Shown here in pieces: positions 16,898 to 24,903 of a stretch of 54,780 nt of DNA (position 1 is the first letter of the stretch; every line of letters begins with the position of its first letter). Both the position numbers and the translations under genes were made by a program. Origin of the DNA: Actinomadura rubrisoli (GTDB lineage Bacteria; Actinomycetota; Actinomycetes; Streptosporangiales; Streptosporangiaceae); the NCBI RefSeq assembly GCF_004349215.1, contig NZ_SMKU01000017.1:1-54780 (forward strand), read 5' to 3'. A model generated the notes under the pieces. That model saw only the letters and a program-made list of their open reading frames with translations, was not told the DNA's origin and did no database searches.

Positions 16898-18031
16898 ATG
16901 GAACCGACCCCCGTACGCTGCCCGGCCATCGAGCACCCCGACCTGCCGCTCGCCGACCCGGCCGCGCTCGGCCCGCTGCTGGCGCGGCTGGAGGACGGCG
17001 CGCCGGTCGGGGGCGACGAGGCGTTCCCGCTGGGGACGCTGCGCGGCGACGGCCGGATGGACCTGTGCAAGCAGGGGCTCGGCGCGGCGGGTGTCGCGCG
17101 GCTCGTCCCGGCGGCGGCCGCGTCGCCGCACGCGGTGCACCTGCTGCTCGGGACGAACGCGATGGGCGGCGAGGGCGCGCGGGCCATCGCGTCCGCGCTG
17201 GAGCCCGGCCACGGCGTCGAGACGCTGTACCTGGGCTGCAACCGCATCGACGCGGACGGCGCGGCGGCGCTCGCCGGGCGGCTGGCCTCGGACGGCGAGG
17301 TGCGGGCGCTGTGGCTGAAGCGCAACCCGGTGGGCGACGCCGGGGCGGCGGCGCTGGCCGGGATGCTGCGCCGCAACACGGCGATCCGGACGCTCGACCT
17401 GGTCAACACCGGCGTGGGCGTCGACGGGCTGCGCGCGCTCCTGGCCGCCCTCGCGGCGCGGGAGGCGCCGCTGGAGCGGATGTTCCTCGGCGGCAACGGC
17501 CTCGGCCCGGACGCCGCGGACGTGCTCGCCGCGCTCATGCGCGACGCGAACGTCCGCGAGCTGTACCTGCCCGCGAACCACCTGGGCGACGCCGGTGCGG
17601 CCGTGCTGGCGTCGGCGGCGCGCTCCGAGGGGCGTCCCGTGCGGCTCGGGCTCGGCGGGAACGGCGTCGGCCCGGCCGGGGCGCGGGCCCTCGCCGGGGC
17701 GCTCGGCCGGATGGAGGCGCTCGACCTGGGCCGCCCGCCGTCCGAGCGGGCGCTGGGCGCGCCCCCCAACGCCACCGGCGACGACGGCGCGGCGGCACTG
17801 GCCGAGGCCCTGCCGCACAGCCCGCTGCGCCGCCTGGAGCTGCGCCACACCGGCATCACGGGCCGGGGCGCGAAGACGCTGCTGGCGGAGGTCGGCGACG
17901 GGACGCGCCTGGAGTACGTCGGGCTCGGCCCCGGCCTGCCGCGCAAGGTGAAGCGGGCGTTCGCCGAGCGGCTGCGCCCGGCCGCGCGCCCCCACCCCGA
18001 CCTGTGCTCGATCGCGAGCGTCTATCGATGA
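16898..18031 (+). CDS. Leucine-rich repeat protein (ribonuclease-inhibitor-like/GALA)
   Basis: The 377-residue protein contains at least seven LRR units of about 28 residues with the pattern LxLxxNxIGDxGAxALAxxL (for example VETLYLGCNRIDADGAAALA and VRALWLKRNPVGDAGAAALA). This is the ribonuclease-inhibitor/GALA subtype, which forms a horseshoe protein-binding scaffold. It begins 2 bp after the SDR stop (GGAG nine bases upstream) and its stop overlaps the next gene by ATGA. In this operon it is probably an adaptor or recognition subunit; its partner is unknown. No signal peptide is seen, so it should be cytosolic. Confidence 0.85.
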   Translation: MEPTPVRCPAIEHPDLPLADPAALGPLLARLEDGAPVGGDEAFPLGTLRGDGRMDLCKQGLGAAGVARLVPAAAASPHAVHLLLGTNAMGGEGARAIASALEPGHGVETLYLGCNRIDADGAAALAGRLASDGEVRALWLKRNPVGDAGAAALAGMLRRNTAIRTLDLVNTGVGVDGLRALLAALAAREAPLERMFLGGNGLGPDAADVLAALMRDANVRELYLPANHLGDAGAAVLASAARSEGRPVRLGLGGNGVGPAGARALAGALGRMEALDLGRPPSERALGAPPNATGDDGAAALAEALPHSPLRRLELRHTGITGRGAKTLLAEVGDGTRLEYVGLGPGLPRKVKRAFAERLRPAARPHPDLCSIASVYR

Positions 18032-19707
18032 GCGCCGAGCCGCAGTCCCCGCCGTGGCACCGGAACCTGGCCACCTGGAGGCGGATCCGCCGCCACGCCG
18101 TGCCCCGCCCGATGATCGAGAGGGCGGCGGAGCGCCGGGAGGCCGGTGACTGGCGCGGCGCCTGCGCGGCGGCGAACGTGGACGTCCGGTTCGACCTGGA
18201 CGCCGTCGCCCGCGAGCACGGGACGCAGGCCGCGGCCCGGCTGGCGGACGACCTGCGGCACCTGGCCCCCGACCTGCTGCGCTGGAACCTGCCCCGGGTC
18301 GGGTGCGGCCGGACGACCATCGTCCCCCAGCTCGTGATCGCCCTCGCCCGGTACGGCGACGACGGCTTCCCGCACCGAGACGGCCTCCACGACGACTCCG
18401 GCGGGCTCGGCCTGTACGTGGTGACGCCGATGTTCGTCAACGGCTCCCAGCGGCTGAAGCTGATCCTCCGGCCCGGCCCCCGCGAGACGACCGATTGGAC
18501 CGGCGAGCGGCACCTGTTCGACGTCCGGCACAGCGGGGGGCTGCTCGCGCACTGCGGCGGAGGCCCGGACCGCGCGCCGTTCTTCCACGCGGACGGCACG
18601 CTCCGCACCGCCGCCGAGCTGCCGGCGTCGCCCCCCGCGCCCGAGGACGCCTCCGCCCACGCCGAATGGGCGCTCCTGCTGCACGAGCGCGGCGACCTCG
18701 CGGAGGCGTTCGACGCCGTCGGCATCGACCTGAGCCTGGAGCGGCGCCCCGGCCACCCGGCGTGGTTCGACGAGCCGTCGTCCATGTTCGCGGCCATGGC
18801 GCTGTCGCCGCCCATGATCGCCCGCGCGGTGGCCGAGCGGGCGGCGGGACCGGCGGCCGGACCGGACGGCGCGGTCACGCTGTGCATCGAGGGCGGCTGG
18901 GCCCGGACGGTGGTGCTGGAGGCGGGCGGCGCCCGCGCGCGCCCGCTGGCGAGGAGCGGGCACCGCTGGGGCGGAGACGAGGACGCCGCGCCGCTCGCGG
19001 AGCACCACTGGCGGCGCCCGCCCGACCTGGAGCTGCTGCGCGCCGAAATGATCACGCCGGAGGAGCTGCATCCGCTGGTCCGGTCGGCGCTGTTCCCGGC
19101 CCGTCCCGCCGCCGAGGGGCCGGTCGGGCCGCCTGGCACGTGGCGGCCCGAGCCGGTGCGGGTGCGGTGCCGGGGCGAGTGGCACGAGGTCCGGTCGGGT
19201 GGCGGCGGCCTTGAGATGCCGCACAGCCTGGACGAGCAGCGGCGCGAGCGCGCGCTGGAGGCGCTCGGCGGGGCCGTGTCGGGCTGCTTCGCCGTGCACC
19301 GGGTGTGGCGGACCGGGAAGGGCCGGCTGCCTCGCGGCCTGCGCGAGCAGCGGCGGGAGGTGTTCCTGCGGGTCCAGCACGGCGACACCGAAGGCGTGCT
19401 GGCGCTCCTGGACGCGGGCTTGGACCCGTTCGTCCGCGACGGACGCAAGCGCACGCTGATGCACCAGCTCTACACGATGGACCACACGGTGATGCTGCCG
19501 AGGCTCCTGGACGCGGGGCTCGGCCTGGAGGACCTGGACCACCACGGCCGCACGCCGCTGCACATCGCGGTCGGCGACCACGGCTCGGCGGCGCTGGTGC
19601 GGGCCCTGGTGGACGCGGGGGCGCACACCGACGTCTCCGACGACAACGGGACGGACGTGAAACAGATGATCGAACTGCGCGGGCGCGAGGATCTGGACTG
19701 GCTGTGA
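18028..19707 (+). CDS. Ankyrin-repeat protein with a large uncharacterised N-terminal domain
   Basis: The 559-residue protein has about three ankyrin units at its C-terminus (roughly residues 440-550: VQHGDTEGVLALLDAGLDP, then RTLMHQLYTMDH, then GRTPLHIAVGDHGSAALV with VRALVDAGAHTDVSD). The first 430 residues are not recognised; they are soluble, contain YGDDGFPHRDG and WTGERHLFDVRHSGG, and lack transmembrane segments. The gene is translationally coupled on both sides (ATGA with the LRR gene, GTGA with the MoxR gene), so it should be made in fixed proportion to the ATPase and probably acts as an adaptor or substrate-recognition subunit. Confidence 0.75.
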   Translation: MSAEPQSPPWHRNLATWRRIRRHAVPRPMIERAAERREAGDWRGACAAANVDVRFDLDAVAREHGTQAAARLADDLRHLAPDLLRWNLPRVGCGRTTIVPQLVIALARYGDDGFPHRDGLHDDSGGLGLYVVTPMFVNGSQRLKLILRPGPRETTDWTGERHLFDVRHSGGLLAHCGGGPDRAPFFHADGTLRTAAELPASPPAPEDASAHAEWALLLHERGDLAEAFDAVGIDLSLERRPGHPAWFDEPSSMFAAMALSPPMIARAVAERAAGPAAGPDGAVTLCIEGGWARTVVLEAGGARARPLARSGHRWGGDEDAAPLAEHHWRRPPDLELLRAEMITPEELHPLVRSALFPARPAAEGPVGPPGTWRPEPVRVRCRGEWHEVRSGGGGLEMPHSLDEQRRERALEALGGAVSGCFAVHRVWRTGKGRLPRGLREQRREVFLRVQHGDTEGVLALLDAGLDPFVRDGRKRTLMHQLYTMDHTVMLPRLLDAGLGLEDLDHHGRTPLHIAVGDHGSAALVRALVDAGAHTDVSDDNGTDVKQMIELRGREDLDWL

Positions 19708-20885
19708 CGGGCGACCTTCTCGCGGCGGCGGACGAGCTGAACCGCCGCGCCGGCGCCTGGCGGACCGAGCCGGCGCGCAGCACGCAGTTGGAGGCGCTCG
19801 CCCTCGCCGTGTCGGCGAACATCCCGGTGCTGCTGTGGGGCGAGCCGGGGATCGGCAAGTCGGCGGGCATGGAGCGGCTCGCCGCGGGGCTCGGCGTCCC
19901 GCTGGAGACGGTGATCGCCAGCGTGCACGAGCCGTCCGACTTCGCCGGACTGCCGATCATCGGGGACGACCCGGCGGCGACCGGGGTGCCGATGGCGCCG
20001 CCGGACTGGGCGGTGCGGCTCGCGCGGGCCGGGCGCGGCATGGTGTTCTTCGACGAGCTGTCGTCCGCGCCGCCCGCGGTGCAGGCGGCGCTGCTGCGGG
20101 TCGTCCTGGAACGCCGGGTCGGGAGCCTGGTGCTGCCGGGGCCGGTGCGGGTCGTCGCCGCCGCCAACCCCCCGGCGAGCGCCGCCGACGGCTGGCATCT
20201 GAGCCCGCCGCTGGCGAACCGGTTCGTCCACCTGCACTGGACGCACGAGCCGCGGACGGTCGCGCGGGGCATGGCGGGCACCTGGCCGGAGCTGAGCGTC
20301 CCGGCCGTGGACGAGGGTAAGGCGGCCGCCGCCGTCGCGCGCGCCCGGGGCGCGGTGTCGGGGTTCCTGACCGCGCGGCCGGGGCTGGCCCACCACCTGC
20401 CGTCCGACGCCGAGGCGCGGGGCGGCGCGTGGCCGTCGCCGCGCAGCTGGGAGATGGCGCTGCGGCTCCTCGCGACCGGCTACGCCACCGGCGCCGGGCA
20501 GGACGCGCTGGCCGCGGCGGTGGTCGGCGCGATCGGCGACGGTGCCGGGCTGGAGCTGCTGTCCTACCTGGACGAGCTGGACCTCCCCGACCCCGACCGT
20601 GTCCTGGCCAACCCGGCGGCGTTCGCGCTGCCGGAGCGCGGCGACCGGCAGCTCGCCTTCCTGACCGCGGTCGTGGCGTCGGTCCAGGGCGACTGCACGC
20701 GCAAGCGGTGGGAGGCGGGCTGGAAGGTCCTGGCCAAGGCGGTGGACGCGGGCGTCCCCGACGTCGCGGCGCGGGCCGCCGCCGACCTGGCCGCACTCCG
20801 CGACACCGACTGGCCCGTCCCGAGCGGGATCGACGGGTTCGTCGACCTGCTCCAGCTGTCCGGCGCGCTGCCCGGCGGCGGGTAG
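19704..20885 (+). CDS. MoxR-family AAA+ ATPase
   Basis: The 393-residue protein carries Walker A (GEPGIGKS, 46-53), Walker B (MVFFDELSSAPP) and sensor 1 (VVAAANPP). MoxR ATPases are chaperone-like remodelling enzymes that usually pair with a VWA protein; here a VWA-metallopeptidase gene follows by 4 bp. The GTG start overlaps the ankyrin gene stop (GTGA). The C-terminal lid and the extra helical region (from about residue 220) are complete, so the protein appears active. It is likely the motor of this operon's complex. Confidence 0.9.
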   Translation: MTGDLLAAADELNRRAGAWRTEPARSTQLEALALAVSANIPVLLWGEPGIGKSAGMERLAAGLGVPLETVIASVHEPSDFAGLPIIGDDPAATGVPMAPPDWAVRLARAGRGMVFFDELSSAPPAVQAALLRVVLERRVGSLVLPGPVRVVAAANPPASAADGWHLSPPLANRFVHLHWTHEPRTVARGMAGTWPELSVPAVDEGKAAAAVARARGAVSGFLTARPGLAHHLPSDAEARGGAWPSPRSWEMALRLLATGYATGAGQDALAAAVVGAIGDGAGLELLSYLDELDLPDPDRVLANPAAFALPERGDRQLAFLTAVVASVQGDCTRKRWEAGWKVLAKAVDAGVPDVAARAAADLAALRDTDWPVPSGIDGFVDLLQLSGALPGGG

Positions 20886-20889
20886 CGCC

Positions 20890-22083
20890 ATGCCAGACGG
20901 GACGGCGCTCGACCGGACGAAGCTGCTGGCGGCGCGCTACCGGGCCGCGACCGACCGGCCCTACCTGGCGTCCGCGCTGTACTCGCTGACGGTCGTGCCG
21001 ACCGCCGCCGTCCCGACGATGGGCGTCGACCGGCACTGGCGCTGCTACGTCTCCCCCGCGTTCGTCGACGCGACGCCCGTCCAGGAGCTGGCCGGGGTGT
21101 GGATCCACGAGGCCGCGCACCTGCTGCGCGACCACCACGGGCGGGCGGGGCGGCTGCCCGCCGCCGACCAGCGCGACCACGCCCGGATCAACCTCGCGCA
21201 GGACTGCGAGATCAACGACGACCTGATCGCCGACGGCCTGCCGCTGCCCGCCGGGCGCGTGGTGCCGGGCGACTTCGGGCTGGCGGACGGGCAGCTGTTC
21301 GAGGCGTACCTGCCGGGCATCCCGCCGCAGCCGCATCACGACTGCGGGTCCGGCGCGCACGGCCGTCCCGCGCCCTGGGACCTGGACGGGAAGGCCGGGC
21401 CCTGCGTGAGCCCAGTGGAGGCCGAGGCGCTGCGCCGCGCGACCGCCGAGGCGATGCGCGGCCACGAGCGCGCCCGGGGGCACCTGCCCGGCGGGTGGCG
21501 CCGCTGGGCGCAGGAGGTGCTGGAGCCCACGGTCGACTGGCGGCGCGTCCTCGCGGGCGCCGTCCGGGAGGCGGTCGCGTGGGCGGGCGGCGCCGTCGAC
21601 TACACCTACCGGCGCCCGTCCCGCCGCGCCCCGGCGCTGCGCGGCGCCGTCCTGCCGAGCCTGCGCCGCCCGCTGCCGCGCGTCGCGATCGTCATCGACA
21701 CCTCCGGCTCGATGGGCGAGGACGACCTGGCGGCGGCGCTCGCCGAGGTCACCGGGGTGCTCCGCGAGGTCGGGGTGCGCGGCGACCGGGTCAGCGTGCT
21801 GGCGTGCGACGCCGACGTGCAGGCGGTGACGCGGGTGGCCTCCGCCGAGCAGGTCGAGCTGGGCGGGGGCGGCGGGACGGACATGCGCGTCGGTATCGCC
21901 GCGGCCCTCGCGCAGCGCGACCGTCCGCAGGTGGTCATCGTCCTCACCGATGGTTACACTCCGTGGCCGGCCGAGATCGCGTCCTGCCGGCTGATCGCCG
22001 CGCTCGTCGGCGACGCGCCGCCCGACCCGCCGGCCTGGGTGGAGACCGTCCGCCTGGGCCCGACACCAGGGAGACCGACATGA
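20890..22083 (+). CDS. VWA protein with HEAAH metallopeptidase-like domain (DUF2201 type)
   Basis: The 397-residue protein has two parts. The N-terminal half contains the zincin motif H73-E-A-A-H77 (WIHEAAHLLRDHH) followed by HARINLAQDCEIND, as in the DUF2201 putative metallopeptidase family. The C-terminal half is a von Willebrand A domain with an intact MIDAS (DTSGSMG near residue 269, then GGGGGTDM and VVIVLTDG). VWA partners of MoxR ATPases are thought to be adaptors in substrate remodelling, so this protein may couple ATPase work to proteolysis, provided the HExxH site is active. It is 4 bp after the MoxR gene and overlaps the MBL gene by ATGA. Confidence 0.88.
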   Translation: MPDGTALDRTKLLAARYRAATDRPYLASALYSLTVVPTAAVPTMGVDRHWRCYVSPAFVDATPVQELAGVWIHEAAHLLRDHHGRAGRLPAADQRDHARINLAQDCEINDDLIADGLPLPAGRVVPGDFGLADGQLFEAYLPGIPPQPHHDCGSGAHGRPAPWDLDGKAGPCVSPVEAEALRRATAEAMRGHERARGHLPGGWRRWAQEVLEPTVDWRRVLAGAVREAVAWAGGAVDYTYRRPSRRAPALRGAVLPSLRRPLPRVAIVIDTSGSMGEDDLAAALAEVTGVLREVGVRGDRVSVLACDADVQAVTRVASAEQVELGGGGGTDMRVGIAAALAQRDRPQVVIVLTDGYTPWPAEIASCRLIAALVGDAPPDPPAWVETVRLGPTPGRPT

Positions 22084-23018
22084 GCGACGCGCCCGAACTC
22101 GACGGCCCGGGAACCCCCCGCCTGGAGGAGGTCTCGGACGGGATCTTCGCCTACGTCCAGCCCGATGGCACCTGGTGGATCAACAACACCGGCTTCCTGG
22201 CCGGGGCGCGCGGCGTCACCAGCGTGGACGCGTGCTCGACCGAGCGGCGGACGCGGGCGTACCTGGAAGCGATCAGGTCGGTCACCCCGCTGCCCGTCCG
22301 GACGCTGGTCAACACCCACCACCACGGCGACCACACGTTCGGCAACTACCTGTTCTCCGGCGCCACCGTGGTCGGCCACGAAGGGACGCGCGAGGGCGTG
22401 TTCGGCTGGGGCAAGCCGTTCGACGAGCCGTTCTGGACGAAGGTGGAGTGGGGCGAGGTCGAGCTGGAGCCGCCGTTCCTCACCTTCACCGACCGCGTGA
22501 CGCTGTGGGTGGACGACCTGCGCTGCGAGGTCCGGCACGTCGGGACGGCCGCGCACACCACCAACGACTCGATCGTGTGGGTCCCCGAGCGGCGGGTGCT
22601 GTTCTGCGGCGACCTGCTGTTCAACGGCGGCACGCCGTTCCTGCTCCAGGGGTCGGTCGCCGGCGCGGTCGCGGTCCTGGAGGAGGTCGTCGCACCGCTG
22701 GGCGCGGAGACGATCGTCCCCGGGCACGGCCCGGTCGCGGGCCCGGAGCTGATCGACCGCGTGCTGGGCTACCTGCGGTTCGTCCAGGCGGCGGCGACCG
22801 AGGGGAAGGCGGCGGGGCTGGCCCCGCTGGAGGCGGCCCGCGAGACCGACCTCGGCCCGTACGCGGAGCTGACCGACCCCGAGCGGCTCGTCGGCAACCT
22901 CCACCGCGCCTACGCCGAGCTGGACGGCCTCGAACCCGGCGGCGTCATCGACCTGCCCGCCGCGCTGGGCGACATGATCACCTTCAACGGGGGCCGCCCG
23001 CTCACCTGCCGCGCGTGA
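22080..23018 (+). CDS. MBL-fold metallo-hydrolase
   Basis: The 312-residue protein has the metallo-beta-lactamase metal site: H80-x-H82-x-D84-H85 (NTHHHGDHTFGN), H159, D178 (FCGDLLFNGG) and H216 (PGHGP). All ligands for a dinuclear metal centre are present. The superfamily includes RNases (RNase Z, RNase J), lactonases, thioesterases and phosphodiesterases. The layout here is nearer the small-molecule hydrolase type, and RNase activity is not evident from sequence, though the upstream tRNA-like RNA makes it worth testing. It is the last gene of the operon and starts by ATGA overlap with the VWA gene. The C-terminal 80 residues are a helical extension. Confidence 0.88.
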   Translation: MSDAPELDGPGTPRLEEVSDGIFAYVQPDGTWWINNTGFLAGARGVTSVDACSTERRTRAYLEAIRSVTPLPVRTLVNTHHHGDHTFGNYLFSGATVVGHEGTREGVFGWGKPFDEPFWTKVEWGEVELEPPFLTFTDRVTLWVDDLRCEVRHVGTAAHTTNDSIVWVPERRVLFCGDLLFNGGTPFLLQGSVAGAVAVLEEVVAPLGAETIVPGHGPVAGPELIDRVLGYLRFVQAAATEGKAAGLAPLEAARETDLGPYAELTDPERLVGNLHRAYAELDGLEPGGVIDLPAALGDMITFNGGRPLTCRA

Positions 23019-23030
23019 CGCGCGCCGGCG

Positions 23031-24188
23031 CTAGGGAGTGACGCGTTCGTCCCAGTCGACGCGGTGGCGGTGGACGAAGCCGAAGATCTGCTCCGGGTCG
23101 ACCGGACCGGCGGGTCCGCCGCTGCTCTTGTCCTCGTTGGTGCGGGCCGCGGCGGCGGCGATGGCCTGGACGCGGGGGCGGCGCAGCCGCTCGTAGGCGG
23201 CGAACGCGGCCGGGGCGCCGGGGAGGTCGCGCAGGCAGCGGGCCAGCTCGACGGCGCTCTCGATCGCCAGCGACGCGCCCTGGCCCGAGCTGGGCGAGGG
23301 GGCGTGGGCCGAGTCGCCCACCAGGACCATGCGGCCGCGGTGCCAGGACGGGACGTCCGGCATGATCTCCATGCCGCCGAGGACGAACAGGTCGCCGGGC
23401 TCGCTGTGGCGCAGGAGCGCGGCGCCGGGCACGTCGTCGGCGTACAGGTCGCGGAGCCGCTCAAGCCAGTCCCCGGGGGGTGTCTTCCGGGCCGCCGCGG
23501 CGACGGCCGCGTCCGGCTCGGGGACGTTGCTGAACCACGCGACCCGGCCGTCCGGCATCGCCCAGTACCCGAGGAACGCGCGGTCGCCGAACGCGAAGTA
23601 CATGACGTCCGGGTCGGGCTCGACACCGCTGCCGGACGCGAAGCCCGCCAGGCCGATCAGGCCGACGTACTCGGGGCTGGGCGCGGCCGGGTCGATCAGG
23701 GGCCGGACGGCGGAGCGGATGCCGTCGGCGCCGATCAGGATGTCGGCGGCGGCGGTCGAGCCGTCGGCGAACCGGGCCGTGACCGCGCCGGCGGTCTCCT
23801 CGGCCCCCACGAACCGCTTGCCGTGCTCGATCTCAACGCCCTGGGACGCGGCGTAGTCGTGCAGGGCGCGGTTGAGGTCGGCCCTGGCGAAGACATGGCT
23901 CGCCGGAAGCCCCGGGAGGCCGGAGAACTCGGCGAACCGGTTGCCCCTCCCGTCCCCCATCGCCATGCCCGGGATCGGGCGCCCGGCGGCGCGGACCGCG
24001 TCCGCCGCACCGATGATCTCCAGCGCGTTCAGGCCGTTGGGGGCCACCGTCAGTGAGGCGCCCGCGTTCGCCTCCCCGGGGTGCGCCTCGAAAACGGTCG
24101 CCTGGATCCCCGCCTTGCGCAGCGCCAGTGCCGCCACCGGCCCGGCGATCCCTCCGCCGATCACCAGTGCCGTCCGGATGGCCGTCAC
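23031..24188 (-). CDS. FAD-dependent monooxygenase (PHBH-like)
   Basis: The 385-residue flavoprotein has the ADP-binding GxGxxG (VIGGGIAGPVAALALRKAG, from residue 9), the DG motif (ILIGADGIRSAVR) and the GD motif (LVGDSAHAPSPSSGQGAS). These define class A aromatic hydroxylases and TetX-like monooxygenases, which use NAD(P)H and O2. The substrate is unknown and could be a xenobiotic or antibiotic. The GTG start is supported by AAGGAG six bases upstream. It is divergent from a PadR regulator with overlapping promoters, so it is probably the main target of that repressor. Confidence 0.88.
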   Translation of the reverse strand: MTAIRTALVIGGGIAGPVAALALRKAGIQATVFEAHPGEANAGASLTVAPNGLNALEIIGAADAVRAAGRPIPGMAMGDGRGNRFAEFSGLPGLPASHVFARADLNRALHDYAASQGVEIEHGKRFVGAEETAGAVTARFADGSTAAADILIGADGIRSAVRPLIDPAAPSPEYVGLIGLAGFASGSGVEPDPDVMYFAFGDRAFLGYWAMPDGRVAWFSNVPEPDAAVAAAARKTPPGDWLERLRDLYADDVPGAALLRHSEPGDLFVLGGMEIMPDVPSWHRGRMVLVGDSAHAPSPSSGQGASLAIESAVELARCLRDLPGAPAAFAAYERLRRPRVQAIAAAAARTNEDKSSGGPAGPVDPEQIFGFVHRHRVDWDERVTP

Positions 24189-24221
24189 GTCCGTCTCCTT
24201 CGTCTCGCTTTCAGAGACTTA

Positions 24222-24273
24222 ATAGTCGCAGTGAAACTAGTGCTATGTCAACTAGTAGCGTGAGGGCTAGTAT
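24222..24273. promoter_or_regulatory. Overlapping divergent promoters with PadR operator
   Basis: On the minus strand a perfect TTGACA (24246-24251) with an 18-bp spacer to GACTAT (24222-24227) can drive the monooxygenase. On the plus strand ATGTCA (24245-24250) with a 17-bp spacer to TAGTAT (24268-24273) can drive padR, giving a start at or next to its ATG (leaderless). Two ACTAGT palindromes (24236-24241 and 24251-24256) flank the shared -35 region, a likely operator. Confidence 0.6.
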
Positions 24274-24280
24274 CCGGGGC

Positions 24281-24886
24281 ATGAGCACTCCCGTCCGCAG
24301 TTCCCCGCTCGCCCTGACCGTGCTGGCGCTGCTGCACTACCGGCCGCTGCACCCGTACGGCGTCCAGCGGCTGATCAAGGAGTGGGGCAAGGAGCAGGTC
24401 GTCAACGTCGGGCAGCGCGCGAGCCTCTACCGGACGATCGACCGCCTCAGCGCGGCCGGGCTCATCGCCGTCCGGCAGACCGAGCGCGGCAGCCAGTACC
24501 CCGAGCGGACCGTCTACGAGCTGACCGCCGCCGGGCGCGACACCGCCCGCGCATGGGTGCGCGAGATGCTCGCCGTGCCGAAACGGGAGTTCCCCGAGTT
24601 CCCTGCGGCGCTGTCCAACCTGCTCCTGCTGCCGCGCGAGGAGATGGTGGAGGTGCTGGGCGAGCGCGCCGAGGCCCTCGACCGGGAGCTGGCCGGGCTG
24701 GACGCGAGCCTGCGCGCGGAGGGCGAGCGCGGCCTGCCCCGCGTCACCATGCTCGAAGCGGAGTACCTGCGGGCCGTGACCGCCGCCGAGGCCGCGTGGG
24801 TCCGCTCGGTGGTCGACGACCTGCGCACCGGCCGCCTCACCTGGACGGAGGAGGCCCTGCGCGCCTTCGGGGACGCCGGGACCTGA
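24281..24886 (+). CDS. PadR-family transcriptional regulator
   Basis: The 201-residue protein has the PadR winged helix (LTVLALLHYRPLHPYGVQRLI followed by YRTIDRLSAAGLI and the wing ending TVYELTAAGR) and a C-terminal helical dimerisation domain. PadR proteins are usually repressors released by small phenolic or antibiotic-like ligands. The ATG at 24281 is used because the recognisable domain begins right after it and a -10 box lies seven bases upstream. It is divergent from the flavin monooxygenase and probably represses it and itself through the ACTAGT repeats. Confidence 0.88.
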   Translation: MSTPVRSSPLALTVLALLHYRPLHPYGVQRLIKEWGKEQVVNVGQRASLYRTIDRLSAAGLIAVRQTERGSQYPERTVYELTAAGRDTARAWVREMLAVPKREFPEFPAALSNLLLLPREEMVEVLGERAEALDRELAGLDASLRAEGERGLPRVTMLEAEYLRAVTAAEAAWVRSVVDDLRTGRLTWTEEALRAFGDAGT

Positions 24887-24903
24887 CCCGTCCCCGGGGT
24901 CAG
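24883..24903. terminator. Convergent hairpin containing both stop codons
   Basis: CTGACCC (24883-24889) pairs with GGGTCAG (24897-24903) around a 7-nt loop. The stem contains the TGA of padR and the TGA of the SWIM gene on the other strand. It may act as a small bidirectional terminator. It is short, so confidence is limited. Confidence 0.4.
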
